From JAYQPD01 sp046050105 (GTDB lineage: Bacteria; Patescibacteriota; Minisyncoccia; Phycocordibacterales; UBA918): 11,528 nt of DNA. The notes beneath the pieces are model-generated. The model ran no database searches, was not told where the DNA came from, and saw only the letters and a list, made by a program, of their open reading frames with translations. Each line of letters starts with the position of its first letter. Within the stretch, counting starts at the first letter, position 1. Of the stretch, positions 1 through 6,409 are shown piece by piece. The stretch spans positions 1 through 11,528 of the forward strand of contig JBJOQE010000078.1 in assembly GCA_046050105.1 (NCBI GenBank). The letters are read 5' to 3'. The position numbers and the translations under genes are program-made.

Positions 1-522
1 TGCATGCTCCTGTGCCATTTCCTGGAAACGACTCTTAGCGTCTTGCCACAATTTCTTCGCCACAATTTCATCGGTAAGATCAAAAAGACGACGAGCAATG
101 AATTCACGTGCTTCAGGGTAGCCTAGGTCGAGGTATATTGCACCTGTAATCGCCTCAAAAGCATTTGCCAAGATGTACTGTCGGGCTCGCCCCATATCTT
201 TCGACTCTCCTTTCGAAAGTAAAAGAAATTCATTAATACCAAGCTTCGTCGCTGCTTCTGAAAGCGTGTTGGTGTTTACCAAAGCTGCACGGATTGAGGT
301 CAGTTCTCCTTCTGGCTTTTCTGGGTACTTTGAAAACAAATAGTCAGTAATGACGAGCTCAAGTACGGCATCTCCTAAGAACTCAAGACGTTCATTGTGT
401 TCTTGTGACGCGGTGCGGTTTTCGTTCAAGTATGAACGATGAGTGATGGCAGAGAGAAGTGTCTTATGATCACTCATCTTCACTCCGAGGATACCCTCGA
501 GTTTCTCTATGTCTGGCTTCAT
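1..522 (-). CDS. rnc: Ribonuclease III, catalytic domain (C-terminus cut by window edge)
   Basis: RNase III cleaves double-stranded RNA as a Mg-dependent homodimer and matures rRNA precursors. The 174 visible residues hold the whole nuclease domain: THRSYLNE at 27-34, then the signature NERLEFLGDAVL at 43-54 with acidic residues E44, E47 and D51. The second metal-binding segment is ILANAFEA at 117-124, with E123; N120 sits where E. coli has D114, a variation I believe occurs in other RNases III. The fragment ends in QDAKSRFQEMAQEHA, the usual lead-in to the double-stranded RNA-binding domain, which lies beyond the edge. I chose ATG at 522 because LEGILGV aligns with the usual helix before THRS. 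The internal Met16 has a GGAG upstream but would remove that helix. No clear Shine-Dalgarno sequence precedes 522. The gene follows nusB on the same strand after 231 nt. Confidence 0.95.
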   Translation of the reverse strand, partial: MKPDIEKLEGILGVKMSDHKTLLSAITHRSYLNENRTASQEHNERLEFLGDAVLELVITDYLFSKYPEKPEGELTSIRAALVNTNTLSEAATKLGINEFLLLSKGESKDMGRARQYILANAFEAITGAIYLDLGYPEAREFIARRLFDLTDEIVAKKLWQDAKSRFQEMAQEHA

Positions 523-611
523 GTGTATTTCAATTGTTGTTGAAATGAGTTCAATTTGCGAGCAGTTCTCTATTCAAGAAGTGCGCCAAATTCAAGTCAT
601 TTCTCTAAACT

Positions 612-617
612 TATAAT
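612..617 (+). promoter_or_regulatory. Candidate -10 box for a plus-strand small RNA
   Basis: A perfect TATAAT lies on the plus strand in the gap between two minus-strand genes. Transcription would start near A624, five nucleotides before the structured element begins. The -35 is weak: the best nearby hexamer is TTCAAG at 591-596, with a 15-nt spacer. Confidence 0.4.
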
Positions 618-623
618 CCATTC

Positions 624-760
624 ATGTGCCACAAGAAAATGAAGCAGATTCGATGATAGAGCGAGGAATGGGAGGCCGTTGTGCGAGTCGTACTTAGAGG
701 TACGGTGAGCGCGGCGGACGGGACCCATGACGACGCAATATCGCGAATGTGGTTTATTTT
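624..760 (+). ncRNA. Candidate structured small RNA between rnc and nusB
   Basis: This non-coding stretch folds into one long interrupted hairpin. Outer pairs are CCAC 629-632 with GTGG 749-752, ATTCG 648-652 with CGAAT 744-748, AT and AT (653-657) with ATAT 738-741, GCG 661-663 with CGC 734-736, ATGGG 668-672 with CCCAT 724-728, and GCC 675-677 with GGC 713-715. The apical arm pairs 681-684 with 709-712, then a tandem G-A step (685-686 against 707-708), two G-U wobbles, and CGTAC 689-693 with GTACG 700-704 around the hexaloop TTAGAG. Three wobbles and the tandem G-A exist only when the plus strand is read; on the minus strand they become mismatches. A TATAAT sits just upstream, and TTTATTTT (753-760) follows like a terminator tail, overlapping the nusB stop codon. 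It does not match the SRP, tmRNA or RNase P signatures I know. It could instead be a dispersed repeat or a minus-strand mRNA element. Confidence 0.5.
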
Positions 761-1650
761 CGTGCTACAAGTATCGTCACGGCCTTGGTGACGATAGGTA
801 GTATATCCTCGTAAAAGTTTAATTCAAGTATCTCGGTCACCTTAAACCAGCGCGCATCATCAAGGCCACCCTTCTCTTCAAGCGTGATGTCTACGTAGGG
901 AGAGCGTGCAAGGAAGTAGTTTACCTGCTTACGCACCTTCCCTTTCTCTGGGTTCGAGGCGATATATTCGTTCTTCCCAAGCTCGTCTTCAGCTTCAATA
1001 TCGAGACCAATTTCCTCTTTGATTTTGCGGACCACGCCAGCCTTCACTTCTTCATCTTCGCCAATTCCTCCCTTTGAAAGCGTCCAGTGTCCGAAGATGT
1101 CGTGTACGAGGGCGAAGTATAGATCTTCACCGTCGCGTGCATACACCACACCACCCACGAGGCGCTCTATGGGCATTTCTTCGTACGGCACGTCGCGCTT
1201 CTTGCGCTTCGAGGTTTCGCCCTTCCCTGGCTCGCCAATCTCCTTATAGACAGCGCCGAGCACACCATTCACAAAGCGGCTCGAGTGGTCGCCGCCAAAC
1301 TGCTTTGCAAGCTCGATAGCTTCGTTGATAGCAACTTTTGCTGGCACTTCCTCACGCGGCGAAAAGAGGAGCTCAAAGAGCCCTATACGGAGGATGTTGC
1401 GGTCAACGGGAGAGATGCGGTCAATCGGCCACTCTGGGGCAGCCTTTTCAATCACGAGGTCGAGCTCCTTCTGCTTTTGAAGGACTCCATCGAGGAGTTT
1501 CTTCATGAACGGTGAGTCCGTCTTGTTGGGGGCAAATTCGTCGATATTTCTTCCTAAAATATCGTCAACACCATTTTTCTCAACATCGTTCAAATCCCAC
1601 TCAAAGAGTGTTTGAAGAACAATACTTCTCGAAAGGTGCCTGTTTGCCAT
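754..1650 (-). CDS. nusB: NusB antitermination factor fused to a Nudix-family domain
   Basis: The 298-residue protein joins two domains. Residues 1-140 are NusB, an RNA-binding protein that with NusE (S10) supports antitermination on rRNA operons. Diagnostic segments are SRSIVLQTLFEWDL (7-20), DRNILRIGLFELL (83-95), VPAKVAINEAIELAKQFG (102-119) and RFVNGVLGAV (125-134). A lysine-rich linker (about 141-163) leads to a Nudix domain (164-298) with its box at 194-216. The box reads G-x5-E (194-200), then R208-K209-I-K-E212-E213-I-G215-L216. K209 replaces the Glu of the usual REUxEE core, so hydrolysis may be altered or lost. NusB alone is about 140 residues. I chose ATG 1650 because it aligns with the NusB N-terminus; the frame is open up to 1689, but that extension runs to the edge of the rpmF terminator. 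No good Shine-Dalgarno sequence is visible. The neighbours, rpmF upstream and rnc downstream, are both on the same strand. Confidence 0.93.
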   Translation of the reverse strand: MANRHLSRSIVLQTLFEWDLNDVEKNGVDDILGRNIDEFAPNKTDSPFMKKLLDGVLQKQKELDLVIEKAAPEWPIDRISPVDRNILRIGLFELLFSPREEVPAKVAINEAIELAKQFGGDHSSRFVNGVLGAVYKEIGEPGKGETSKRKKRDVPYEEMPIERLVGGVVYARDGEDLYFALVHDIFGHWTLSKGGIGEDEEVKAGVVRKIKEEIGLDIEAEDELGKNEYIASNPEKGKVRKQVNYFLARSPYVDITLEEKGGLDDARWFKVTEILELNFYEDILPIVTKAVTILVARK

Positions 1651-1687
1651 AAGTACGCTACCACCAATACTACCATCTTCTGCACAC

Positions 1688-1711
1688 AAAATGCCTCAGA
1701 GTCTGAGGCAT
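1688..1711 (-). terminator. Intrinsic terminator after rpmF
   Basis: ATGCCTCAGA (1691-1700) and TCTGAGGCAT (1702-1711) form a perfect inverted repeat, giving an 8-bp hairpin with a 5-nt loop. Read on the minus strand it is followed by a short T run (TTTTG). It lies 22 nt past the rpmF stop and before the nusB start. The T tract is short, so some read-through into nusB is likely. Confidence 0.6.
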
Positions 1712-1732
1712 GTGGGGATATTACATTAGGTC

Positions 1733-1981
1733 CTACTTGACGTCTGAGGAGTTTGCGCGAACGCGTTCCTTGGTTGCCTTGATGCGGGCGGTGCGCTTTG
1801 TGCCCTTTGCCTTCATGTCGATAACCATGCGACCACGGTAGTAGCCACACACGAGGCACATATGGTGCGGACGACGAGGAGCCTCGCAGTGTGAACACTT
1901 TGCGAGATTGGACGCCTTGAGGGCATGATGGCTCCGGCGCTGACGCACCTGTGAGCGATTGTGACGCATTCGTACTACCAT
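1733..1981 (-). CDS. rpmF: Large ribosomal subunit protein bL32
   Basis: This is an 82-residue basic protein of the 50S subunit. It begins MVVRMRH rather than the common MAVPKRR. The core RRSHHALKA (15-23) matches the L32 RRTHWKLKA segment. A zinc ribbon is complete, with C29-x2-C32 and C42-x2-C45 in KCSHC and MCLVCGYYRGR, so this is the zinc-binding (C+) form. A lysine/arginine-rich tail (58-82) extends past the usual end at GREVI. The start is the first ATG of the frame; GGAG lies 15 nt upstream, too far to be a normal Shine-Dalgarno sequence. The gene has its own promoter (2005-2033) and terminator (1688-1711), so it looks mainly monocistronic, although it precedes nusB and rnc on the same strand. 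Confidence 0.95.
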   Translation of the reverse strand: MVVRMRHNRSQVRQRRSHHALKASNLAKCSHCEAPRRPHHMCLVCGYYRGRMVIDMKAKGTKRTARIKATKERVRANSSDVK

Positions 1982-2004
1982 ATGTATTGGAAATTAGCTC
2001 CGTG

Positions 2005-2033
2005 ACTATAGCAATAAAGCAAGATTTTGGCAA
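2005..2033 (-). promoter_or_regulatory. Sigma-70-type promoter of rpmF
   Basis: On the minus strand, TTGCCA (2033-2028) and TATAGT (2010-2005) are separated by exactly 17 nt, each one mismatch or so from consensus. Transcription would start near 1998, giving a leader of about 17 nt. The position fits rpmF exactly and lies downstream of the terminator of the preceding gene. Confidence 0.7.
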
Positions 2034-2091
2034 ATCGTCGCGCCACGCACCTGTCTGCCCCACTGCCGTACCCTGCATACAACCCGCATAT

Positions 2092-2118
2092 AAAAAGGCG
2101 CCAGAACACTGGCGCCTT
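2092..2118 (-). terminator. Intrinsic terminator of the rnhB/85-residue-gene unit
   Basis: GGCGCCAG (2097-2104) and CTGGCGCC (2109-2116) form an 8-bp GC-rich stem with loop AACA, extended by A-T pairs. On the minus strand the stem is followed by TTTTTATAT. It lies 16 nt after the stop of the 85-residue gene. Confidence 0.85.
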
Positions 2119-2134
2119 GGGGGCTTAGCAGCAC

Positions 2135-2392
2135 CTATGCGGCAATAGGTATGTCACGCATTGCGCGTGCCAAGAACGGCAAGTACACCCGTGCCTTTGT
2201 GGGACACAGATGAATGTGTTTGGTACAAGATTCACCCCGTACCAGCACGCACTCACCCTGATGACCTTTGCACATAACCTGCACAATGGTACCTGAGGAG
2301 TCGCGAACGACCCCACCCATACCGTTGCAGCTGCCGCATTTCGATTGAGCTTTTTCAAGCTCAATCCTCTGTTGTATCTCAATTTCCCCCAT
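2135..2392 (-). CDS. Small cysteine-rich protein with one DnaJ-like CxxCxGxG motif, function unknown
   Basis: I do not recognise this 85-residue protein. Cys and His are placed as if to bind zinc: C19-x2-C22, C41, H44, C48, C56, H59, H61 and C63. The first pair lies in CGSCNGMG (19-26), which fits the CxxCxGxG repeat of the DnaJ zinc finger, but only one such copy is present and there is no J domain. An N-terminal helix rich in Glu and Gln (2-16) precedes it. ATG 2392 is chosen because GGAGG lies four nucleotides upstream, the only strong Shine-Dalgarno sequence seen here; the longer start at 2410 would lie upstream of it. The gene lies 64 nt downstream of rnhB on the same strand and ends at a clear terminator, so it is probably co-transcribed with rnhB. 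It is probably real because of the ribosome site, the terminator and the cysteine pattern. Confidence 0.7.
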   Translation of the reverse strand: MGEIEIQQRIELEKAQSKCGSCNGMGGVVRDSSGTIVQVMCKGHQGECVLVRGESCTKHIHLCPTKARVYLPFLARAMRDIPIAA

Positions 2393-2456
2393 GGGACCTC
2401 CAAGGAACACGGCGTTTCTTTACGCACCTTACCGTGTCATCCTACACCCTATAAAA

Positions 2457-3041
2457 CTATCGGCAACCACGACAGAAGGTAGCGCGGTGGATAGCAGAAA
2501 GACCGTGTTTTTTGATGTTCTGGCGGTGTGCGAGCGTGCCGTAGCCTTTATGCACCTCAAAGCCATAGTGTGGATATGTTGCTGCAAGACGTACCATGTG
2601 CCGGTCACGTGTAACCTTTGCCATAATGGACGCTAAGCCAATCTCCTGTTCAGTCGCGTCGCCCTTAACGATGGTGCGTTGGTAGAGAAACTCAGGTGGT
2701 GCCTTGAGTGACCCATCGAGTTTTATGTACACCGTCTCGTGATGAGCCTCTATCTGCTTCAGACACTTGGTGATACCCCGAGTAATTGCCACACGTATCC
2801 CCTGTGCATCGATGACGCGCGCGGAAATGAGGGCCACGGCGTACTGCAAGTGTCCGTCCTGGTGTAGTTGTTGTGCGCGCCGAAAAATCGCTTCGCGATT
2901 TTTCGGCGAAACCTTCTTTGAATCACCCACCCCAGGAATCAAGTCCCAGTTAAAACCAGACGGCACCCGCACTGCACAAACTGCCACCGGGCCGGCAAGT
3001 GGCCCGCGCCCCGCCTCGTCGATACCTATAACCCATTGCAT
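2457..3041 (-). CDS. rnhB: Ribonuclease HII
   Basis: RNase HII nicks RNA in RNA-DNA hybrids and removes single ribonucleotides and primer remnants from DNA. At 194 residues it is the usual length. The four acidic catalytic residues are visible: D8 and E9 in GIDEAGRGPLAGPV (6-19), D109 in KLDG, and D128 in VKGDAT. Other family landmarks are DSKKVSPKNRE (40-50), ASIMAKVTRDRHM (137-149), and the C-terminal HKGYGTLAH (164-172) and HG-x4-HR-x2-F (179-189). The start at 3041 puts GIDEAG at the usual distance. There is no Shine-Dalgarno sequence; TATACT ends 9 nt upstream on this strand. It diverges from dnaE, its functional partner in replication, and precedes the 85-residue gene. An unusual perfect inverted repeat lies inside the gene at 2878-2908. 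Confidence 0.97.
   Translation of the reverse strand: MQWVIGIDEAGRGPLAGPVAVCAVRVPSGFNWDLIPGVGDSKKVSPKNREAIFRRAQQLHQDGHLQYAVALISARVIDAQGIRVAITRGITKCLKQIEAHHETVYIKLDGSLKAPPEFLYQRTIVKGDATEQEIGLASIMAKVTRDRHMVRLAATYPHYGFEVHKGYGTLAHRQNIKKHGLSAIHRATFCRGCR
2878..2908. repeat. Perfect 14-bp inverted repeat inside rnhB
   Basis: CGCCGAAAAATCGC (2878-2891) and GCGATTTTTCGGCG (2895-2908) are exact inverted complements around a 3-nt loop. The segment encodes PKNREAIFRR of RNase HII (about residues 46-55), so the protein reads through normally. It could be a mRNA hairpin, a small palindromic repeat that entered the gene, or chance. Confidence 0.7.
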
Positions 3042-3050
3042 AACAGCATG

Positions 3051-3056
3051 AGTATA
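3051..3056 (-). promoter_or_regulatory. Candidate -10 box of rnhB in a divergent promoter
   Basis: On the minus strand TATACT ends 9 nt before the rnhB ATG, so the transcript would be nearly leaderless. The hexamer lies in the palindrome AGTATATACT (3051-3060), which gives the same box on the plus strand. An adjoining inverted repeat, CTGAA-C-TTCAG (3059-3069), could be an operator. I see no good -35 hexamer. Confidence 0.4.
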
Positions 3057-3064
3057 TACTGAAC

Positions 3065-3094
3065 TTCAGAAAGTTTGGCCATCCTTGCTATACT
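3065..3094 (+). promoter_or_regulatory. Candidate promoter of dnaE (extended -10)
   Basis: TATACT (3089-3094) is preceded by TGC, an extended -10. TTCAGA (3065-3070) with an 18-nt spacer is a weak -35. The predicted start near 3101 leaves only about four nucleotides before ATG 3105, so the dnaE mRNA would be almost leaderless, in line with the absence of a Shine-Dalgarno sequence. Confidence 0.5.
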
Positions 3095-3104
3095 AGTGCC
3101 ATCT

Positions 3105-6100
3105 ATGACCTCGCGCTTCGTCCATCTCCACACCCACAGCCACTACTCTCTCCTTTCAGCGCTTCCGACCGCAGATGAGCTCGTGGCGCGCGCGAAGGAA
3201 TATGGCATGGATGCCCTGGCGCTTACCGACGCTGGCAACCTCTATGGCGCTATCGACTTCTACCAAACCGCACTGAAAGCGGGCATTAAACCTATTCTCG
3301 GCCTCGACGCATTCTTAGCACCACGCACGAGGCGCGATATGGAACCTGGCATCGACAAACCACGTGCGCGCCTCGTGCTCCTCGCTCGCACCGACGAGGG
3401 GTATAAAAACTTGATAAAACTCGTCACCCTCTCGAACACCGAAGGTTTCTACTACAAGCCGCGCATTGACCGTGAGCTTATTGAACAATACAAGGAAGGG
3501 CTCATTGCTATCATTCCGTCGTTCGCGGGAGAACCCGCCCACGCAATCAAGGATGAGAACAAAGAGCGGGCTGGTGCAGTGCTCGACTGGTACAAGAAAA
3601 CGTTTGGCGAGTACTGTTATCTGGAGATTACCCACCACCCTGAGATTCCCGGACACGAGAAAGTGCAGGAAGCGCTCATAGCACTTGCCTCTGCGCACGC
3701 CGTGCCGCTTGTCGCCGCACACGATGTCTACTACCTTGACCCCGACGATCGGCGTGCGCGTGAGACGATGATAAAAATCCAAACGGGTGGCACCGTGCTC
3801 GGCGACATCGACGACCGCGAAGAAGATTTCTCATTTATATCGGTAGAACGCGCTGAGGAACTATTTGCAGATACTCCCAATGCACTCGACAATGCCCGCA
3901 AGATTGCCGATATGTGCACCGTCACTATTCCACTTGGCACGTGGTACTTCCCTGCCTACCACATAGAAAGCGGCCGCACACCTGACGATGAGCTGCGCCA
4001 TCTTGCACTCCTTGGCGTTGCGTGGCGTGGGCTCTCTATGGACGATGAAGAGGTGAAAACACGCATAGAGTACGAGCTTTCCGTCATTAAGATGAAGGGC
4101 TATTCCAAATACTTCTTGGTGGTGGGCGACCTCCTCCGTGAAGCACGCGAACGAAAAATCCTCACCACCATCCGTGGCTCCGTGGCAGGCTCACTTACCA
4201 CGTACGTGCTCGGCATCACAAACGTAGACCCACTTGAGTACAAACTCCCCTTCGAACGTTTCTTAAACCCCGAACGCCCCTCAGCACCCGACGTCGACAT
4301 GGACTACGCCGACAACCGCCGTGATGAAATCATTGAGTACGCACGTACCAAATACGGCCACGACCACGTCGCCCAAATCGGTACCTTCGGTACCATGATG
4401 GCACGTGCAGCGGTGCGTGACGTCGCTCGCGCACTTGGTCATCCCTACACGGTGGGCGATCGCATTGCCAAGCTCATCCCCATGGGGAGCCAGGGCTTTG
4501 CGATGACTTTGGACCGTGCACTTGAAATGGAGGACGAGCTTCGGTCGATGTATAAAAAAGAACGCGACGTGCGTGAAGTCATCGACCTTGCCAAAAAGAT
4601 TGAAGGTAAGGTGCGGCACATCTCCGTCCACGCGGCAGGTGTGGTGATTTCGCCCGTACCACTTACCGACCTCGTGCCACTCCAGCCCGATCCAAAAGAA
4701 GGCAAGCTCATCACCCAGTACGACATGTACACCGTTGGTGAAGACGGTGTAGGCCTCCTGAAGTTCGACTTTCTCGGTATTAAAAACCTCTCTATTTTAG
4801 CTGATGCGGTGACGCGTGTGGAAAGCATCCGCAACATCCATGTCGACATCGAAAACGTACCGCTCGACGATGAACGCACTTTCGCCATGCTCGCCCGCGG
4901 TGAAACCATTGGCCTCTTTCAGCTCAATGGGTCGGGTATGACACGCTTCCTCAAAGAGCTAAAACCGAGCTCCATCCACGACATCAATGCCATGGTGGCG
5001 CTCTACCGCCCTGGCCCGATGGAATCGATTCCCCAGTACATTGAACGCAAACACAATGCACGCCTGATTTCCTATATCGACCCGCGCCTCAAAGACATCC
5101 TCGACCGCTCCTACGGAGTGGTAACCTACCAAGACGACGTGCTCATGATAGCCATCACCCTCGCCGGCTACTCGTGGCTCGAAGCCGACAAGCTTCGCAA
5201 GGCGATGGGTAAAAAGATTCCTGAAGTGATGGAAGCCGAGCGTGAAAAACTCGAGAAAGGGTTTATTGGGTACGGTAAGTTATCGAAACAAAAGGCAGAT
5301 ACACTCTGGAAACTTATCGAGCCGTTTGCAGCATACGGTTTCAATAAGGCACATGCTGCAAGTTACGGTAAAGTTGCCTACCAAACCGCCTACATGAAGG
5401 CCAACTTCCCTGAAGAATATATGTCGGCAGTACTCACCGCAGACTCAGGTGACGTGGAAGCCATTTCCCAAACTATCGCGGAGTGTGAACGTATGAGCAT
5501 TCGCATCCTTCCTCCCGACATCAACGAGAGCTTTGCAGGTTTTTCTGTAGTTCCTGGTGAATCCACCATCCGGTTCGGGCTCACCACCATCAAAAACTTT
5601 GGTGAAGGCATCGCAGATGCCATCATCGACGAGCGCGCTAAGGGCGGTCTGTACACCTCACTCTCTGACTTTTTGCGTCGAGTCCAAAATAAAAATCTTA
5701 ATAAAAAGTCACTGGAGTCGCTCATTATGGCAGGTGCACTCGACCGCTTTGCCAGCGCCCAAGGAGGCCGCGGCGAACTTCTTGCTAACCTTGAGACACT
5801 CCTGGGCTACAACCGCCACCAGGGTGAGGCAGCATCGCGCGCCCAAGAGTCGCTTTTTGGTGCGGCACCCGGGGCCGATGACGTGGTCATACAAAAGGCA
5901 GACGACGTACCGCCTGCACAGCGACTTTCATGGGAGAAAGAGCTTCTCGGCATTTATGTCTCAGGTCATCCACTCGAGGCATATAAGGCGGAGCTTGCAA
6001 AGCGTCCTACCATCGCCGCGGTTAAGGCCGACAACCGCCAAGGTATCCCGGTAGTGATAGCCGGTATCATAGATGAAATCAAAGACATCATCACCAAAAA

Positions 6101-6287
6101 GGGCGACCATATGGCCTTTATGAAAATCGCCGACCTCACCGACTCAATTGAGGTGGTTATCTTCCCCGACCTACTCAAAGAAAAGAAAGACATCTGTGTG
6201 TCACAGCGGGTAGTAGCACTCAAAGGACGCTACTCCATCCGCAACGGAACACCCTCCATTGTGGCAGAGGCAGTAAAAGGGCTCTGA
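3105..6287 (+). CDS. dnaE: DNA polymerase III alpha subunit (replicative polymerase)
   Basis: The protein is the catalytic core of the replicative polymerase. It has 1060 residues, about 100 fewer than E. coli DnaE. Order: PHP domain (about 1-270); palm, thumb and fingers (about 280-800); helix-hairpin-helix region (about 800-880); OB fold (about 980-1055, IPVVIAGIIDEI onward). The catalytic aspartates are D398 and D400 in PDVDMDYADNRRDE and D555 in KFDFLG. Other landmarks are RGSVAGSL (358-365), ALYRPGPM (632-639) and AAYGFNKAHAASY (742-754). The PHP metal site is degraded: the first histidines H9 and H11 remain in HLHTH, but the usual LLDG is LLSA (S18), TDHG is TDAG (A43), and the His before LVLLA is Arg90. 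PHP proofreading is therefore unlikely. ATG 3105 is preferred over TTG 3075 because SRFVHLHTHSHYS is the normal N-terminus. It is alone on its strand between a divergent promoter and a terminator. Confidence 0.98.
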   Translation: MTSRFVHLHTHSHYSLLSALPTADELVARAKEYGMDALALTDAGNLYGAIDFYQTALKAGIKPILGLDAFLAPRTRRDMEPGIDKPRARLVLLARTDEGYKNLIKLVTLSNTEGFYYKPRIDRELIEQYKEGLIAIIPSFAGEPAHAIKDENKERAGAVLDWYKKTFGEYCYLEITHHPEIPGHEKVQEALIALASAHAVPLVAAHDVYYLDPDDRRARETMIKIQTGGTVLGDIDDREEDFSFISVERAEELFADTPNALDNARKIADMCTVTIPLGTWYFPAYHIESGRTPDDELRHLALLGVAWRGLSMDDEEVKTRIEYELSVIKMKGYSKYFLVVGDLLREARERKILTTIRGSVAGSLTTYVLGITNVDPLEYKLPFERFLNPERPSAPDVDMDYADNRRDEIIEYARTKYGHDHVAQIGTFGTMMARAAVRDVARALGHPYTVGDRIAKLIPMGSQGFAMTLDRALEMEDELRSMYKKERDVREVIDLAKKIEGKVRHISVHAAGVVISPVPLTDLVPLQPDPKEGKLITQYDMYTVGEDGVGLLKFDFLGIKNLSILADAVTRVESIRNIHVDIENVPLDDERTFAMLARGETIGLFQLNGSGMTRFLKELKPSSIHDINAMVALYRPGPMESIPQYIERKHNARLISYIDPRLKDILDRSYGVVTYQDDVLMIAITLAGYSWLEADKLRKAMGKKIPEVMEAEREKLEKGFIGYGKLSKQKADTLWKLIEPFAAYGFNKAHAASYGKVAYQTAYMKANFPEEYMSAVLTADSGDVEAISQTIAECERMSIRILPPDINESFAGFSVVPGESTIRFGLTTIKNFGEGIADAIIDERAKGGLYTSLSDFLRRVQNKNLNKKSLESLIMAGALDRFASAQGGRGELLANLETLLGYNRHQGEAASRAQESLFGAAPGADDVVIQKADDVPPAQRLSWEKELLGIYVSGHPLEAYKAELAKRPTIAAVKADNRQGIPVVIAGIIDEIKDIITKKGDHMAFMKIADLTDSIEVVIFPDLLKEKKDICVSQRVVALKGRYSIRNGTPSIVAEAVKGL

Positions 6288-6333
6288 TACGCACATGTGG
6301 CGTATGTTCATGGTTCACACGAGGCACACTCGT
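6287..6333. other. Two small hairpins between dnaE and its terminator
   Basis: ATACGC (6287-6292) pairs with GCGTAT (6300-6305), starting at the last base of the dnaE stop codon. ACGAG (6319-6323) pairs with CTCGT (6329-6333). Neither has a T tract, so neither is a terminator by itself. They may protect the mRNA 3' end or be incidental. Confidence 0.4.
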
Positions 6334-6358
6334 CGTCCGCTAGTAGAGACAGGTGCAC

Positions 6359-6390
6359 AAAAAACCTTCACGCACTCGTGAAGGTTTTTT
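6359..6390. terminator. Bidirectional intrinsic terminator between dnaE and the 352-residue gene
   Basis: AAAAAACCTTCACG (6359-6372) and CGTGAAGGTTTTTT (6377-6390) form a perfect 14-bp hairpin with loop CACT. It has six T residues after the stem in both orientations. It can end dnaE transcripts from the left and the minus-strand surface-protein transcript from the right, whose stop lies 20 nt away. Confidence 0.93.
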
Positions 6391-6409
6391 GCATCCTCGA
6401 GGATATCAA

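Noticed and set aside
528..545. TTTCAA/TTGAAA hairpin just before rnc as an RNase III autoregulation site
   Set aside because: Only six A-T-rich pairs, far weaker than known self-cleaved leaders, so I do not claim it.
629..752. Assignment of the hairpin as SRP 4.5S RNA, tmRNA or a tRNA
   Set aside because: The SRP tetraloop and symmetric loop, the tmRNA alanine-acceptor end and a cloverleaf are all absent.
1651..1689. A 13-residue N-terminal extension of the NusB fusion
   Set aside because: It starts at the foot of the rpmF terminator, and the NusB family begins at the MANRHLSRS region.
1590..2078. A 162-residue minus-strand frame over rpmF
   Set aside because: It overlaps rpmF out of frame, crosses its promoter and terminator, and shows no family motif.
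3075..3104. TTG start giving ten extra residues on DnaE
   Set aside because: The extension covers the likely -10 box, and the family N-terminus is at SRFVHLH.
5557..6054. A 165-residue frame within dnaE
   Set aside because: It lies in another frame of a well-conserved gene, and its Ser/Arg/Pro-rich composition is typical of a shadow.
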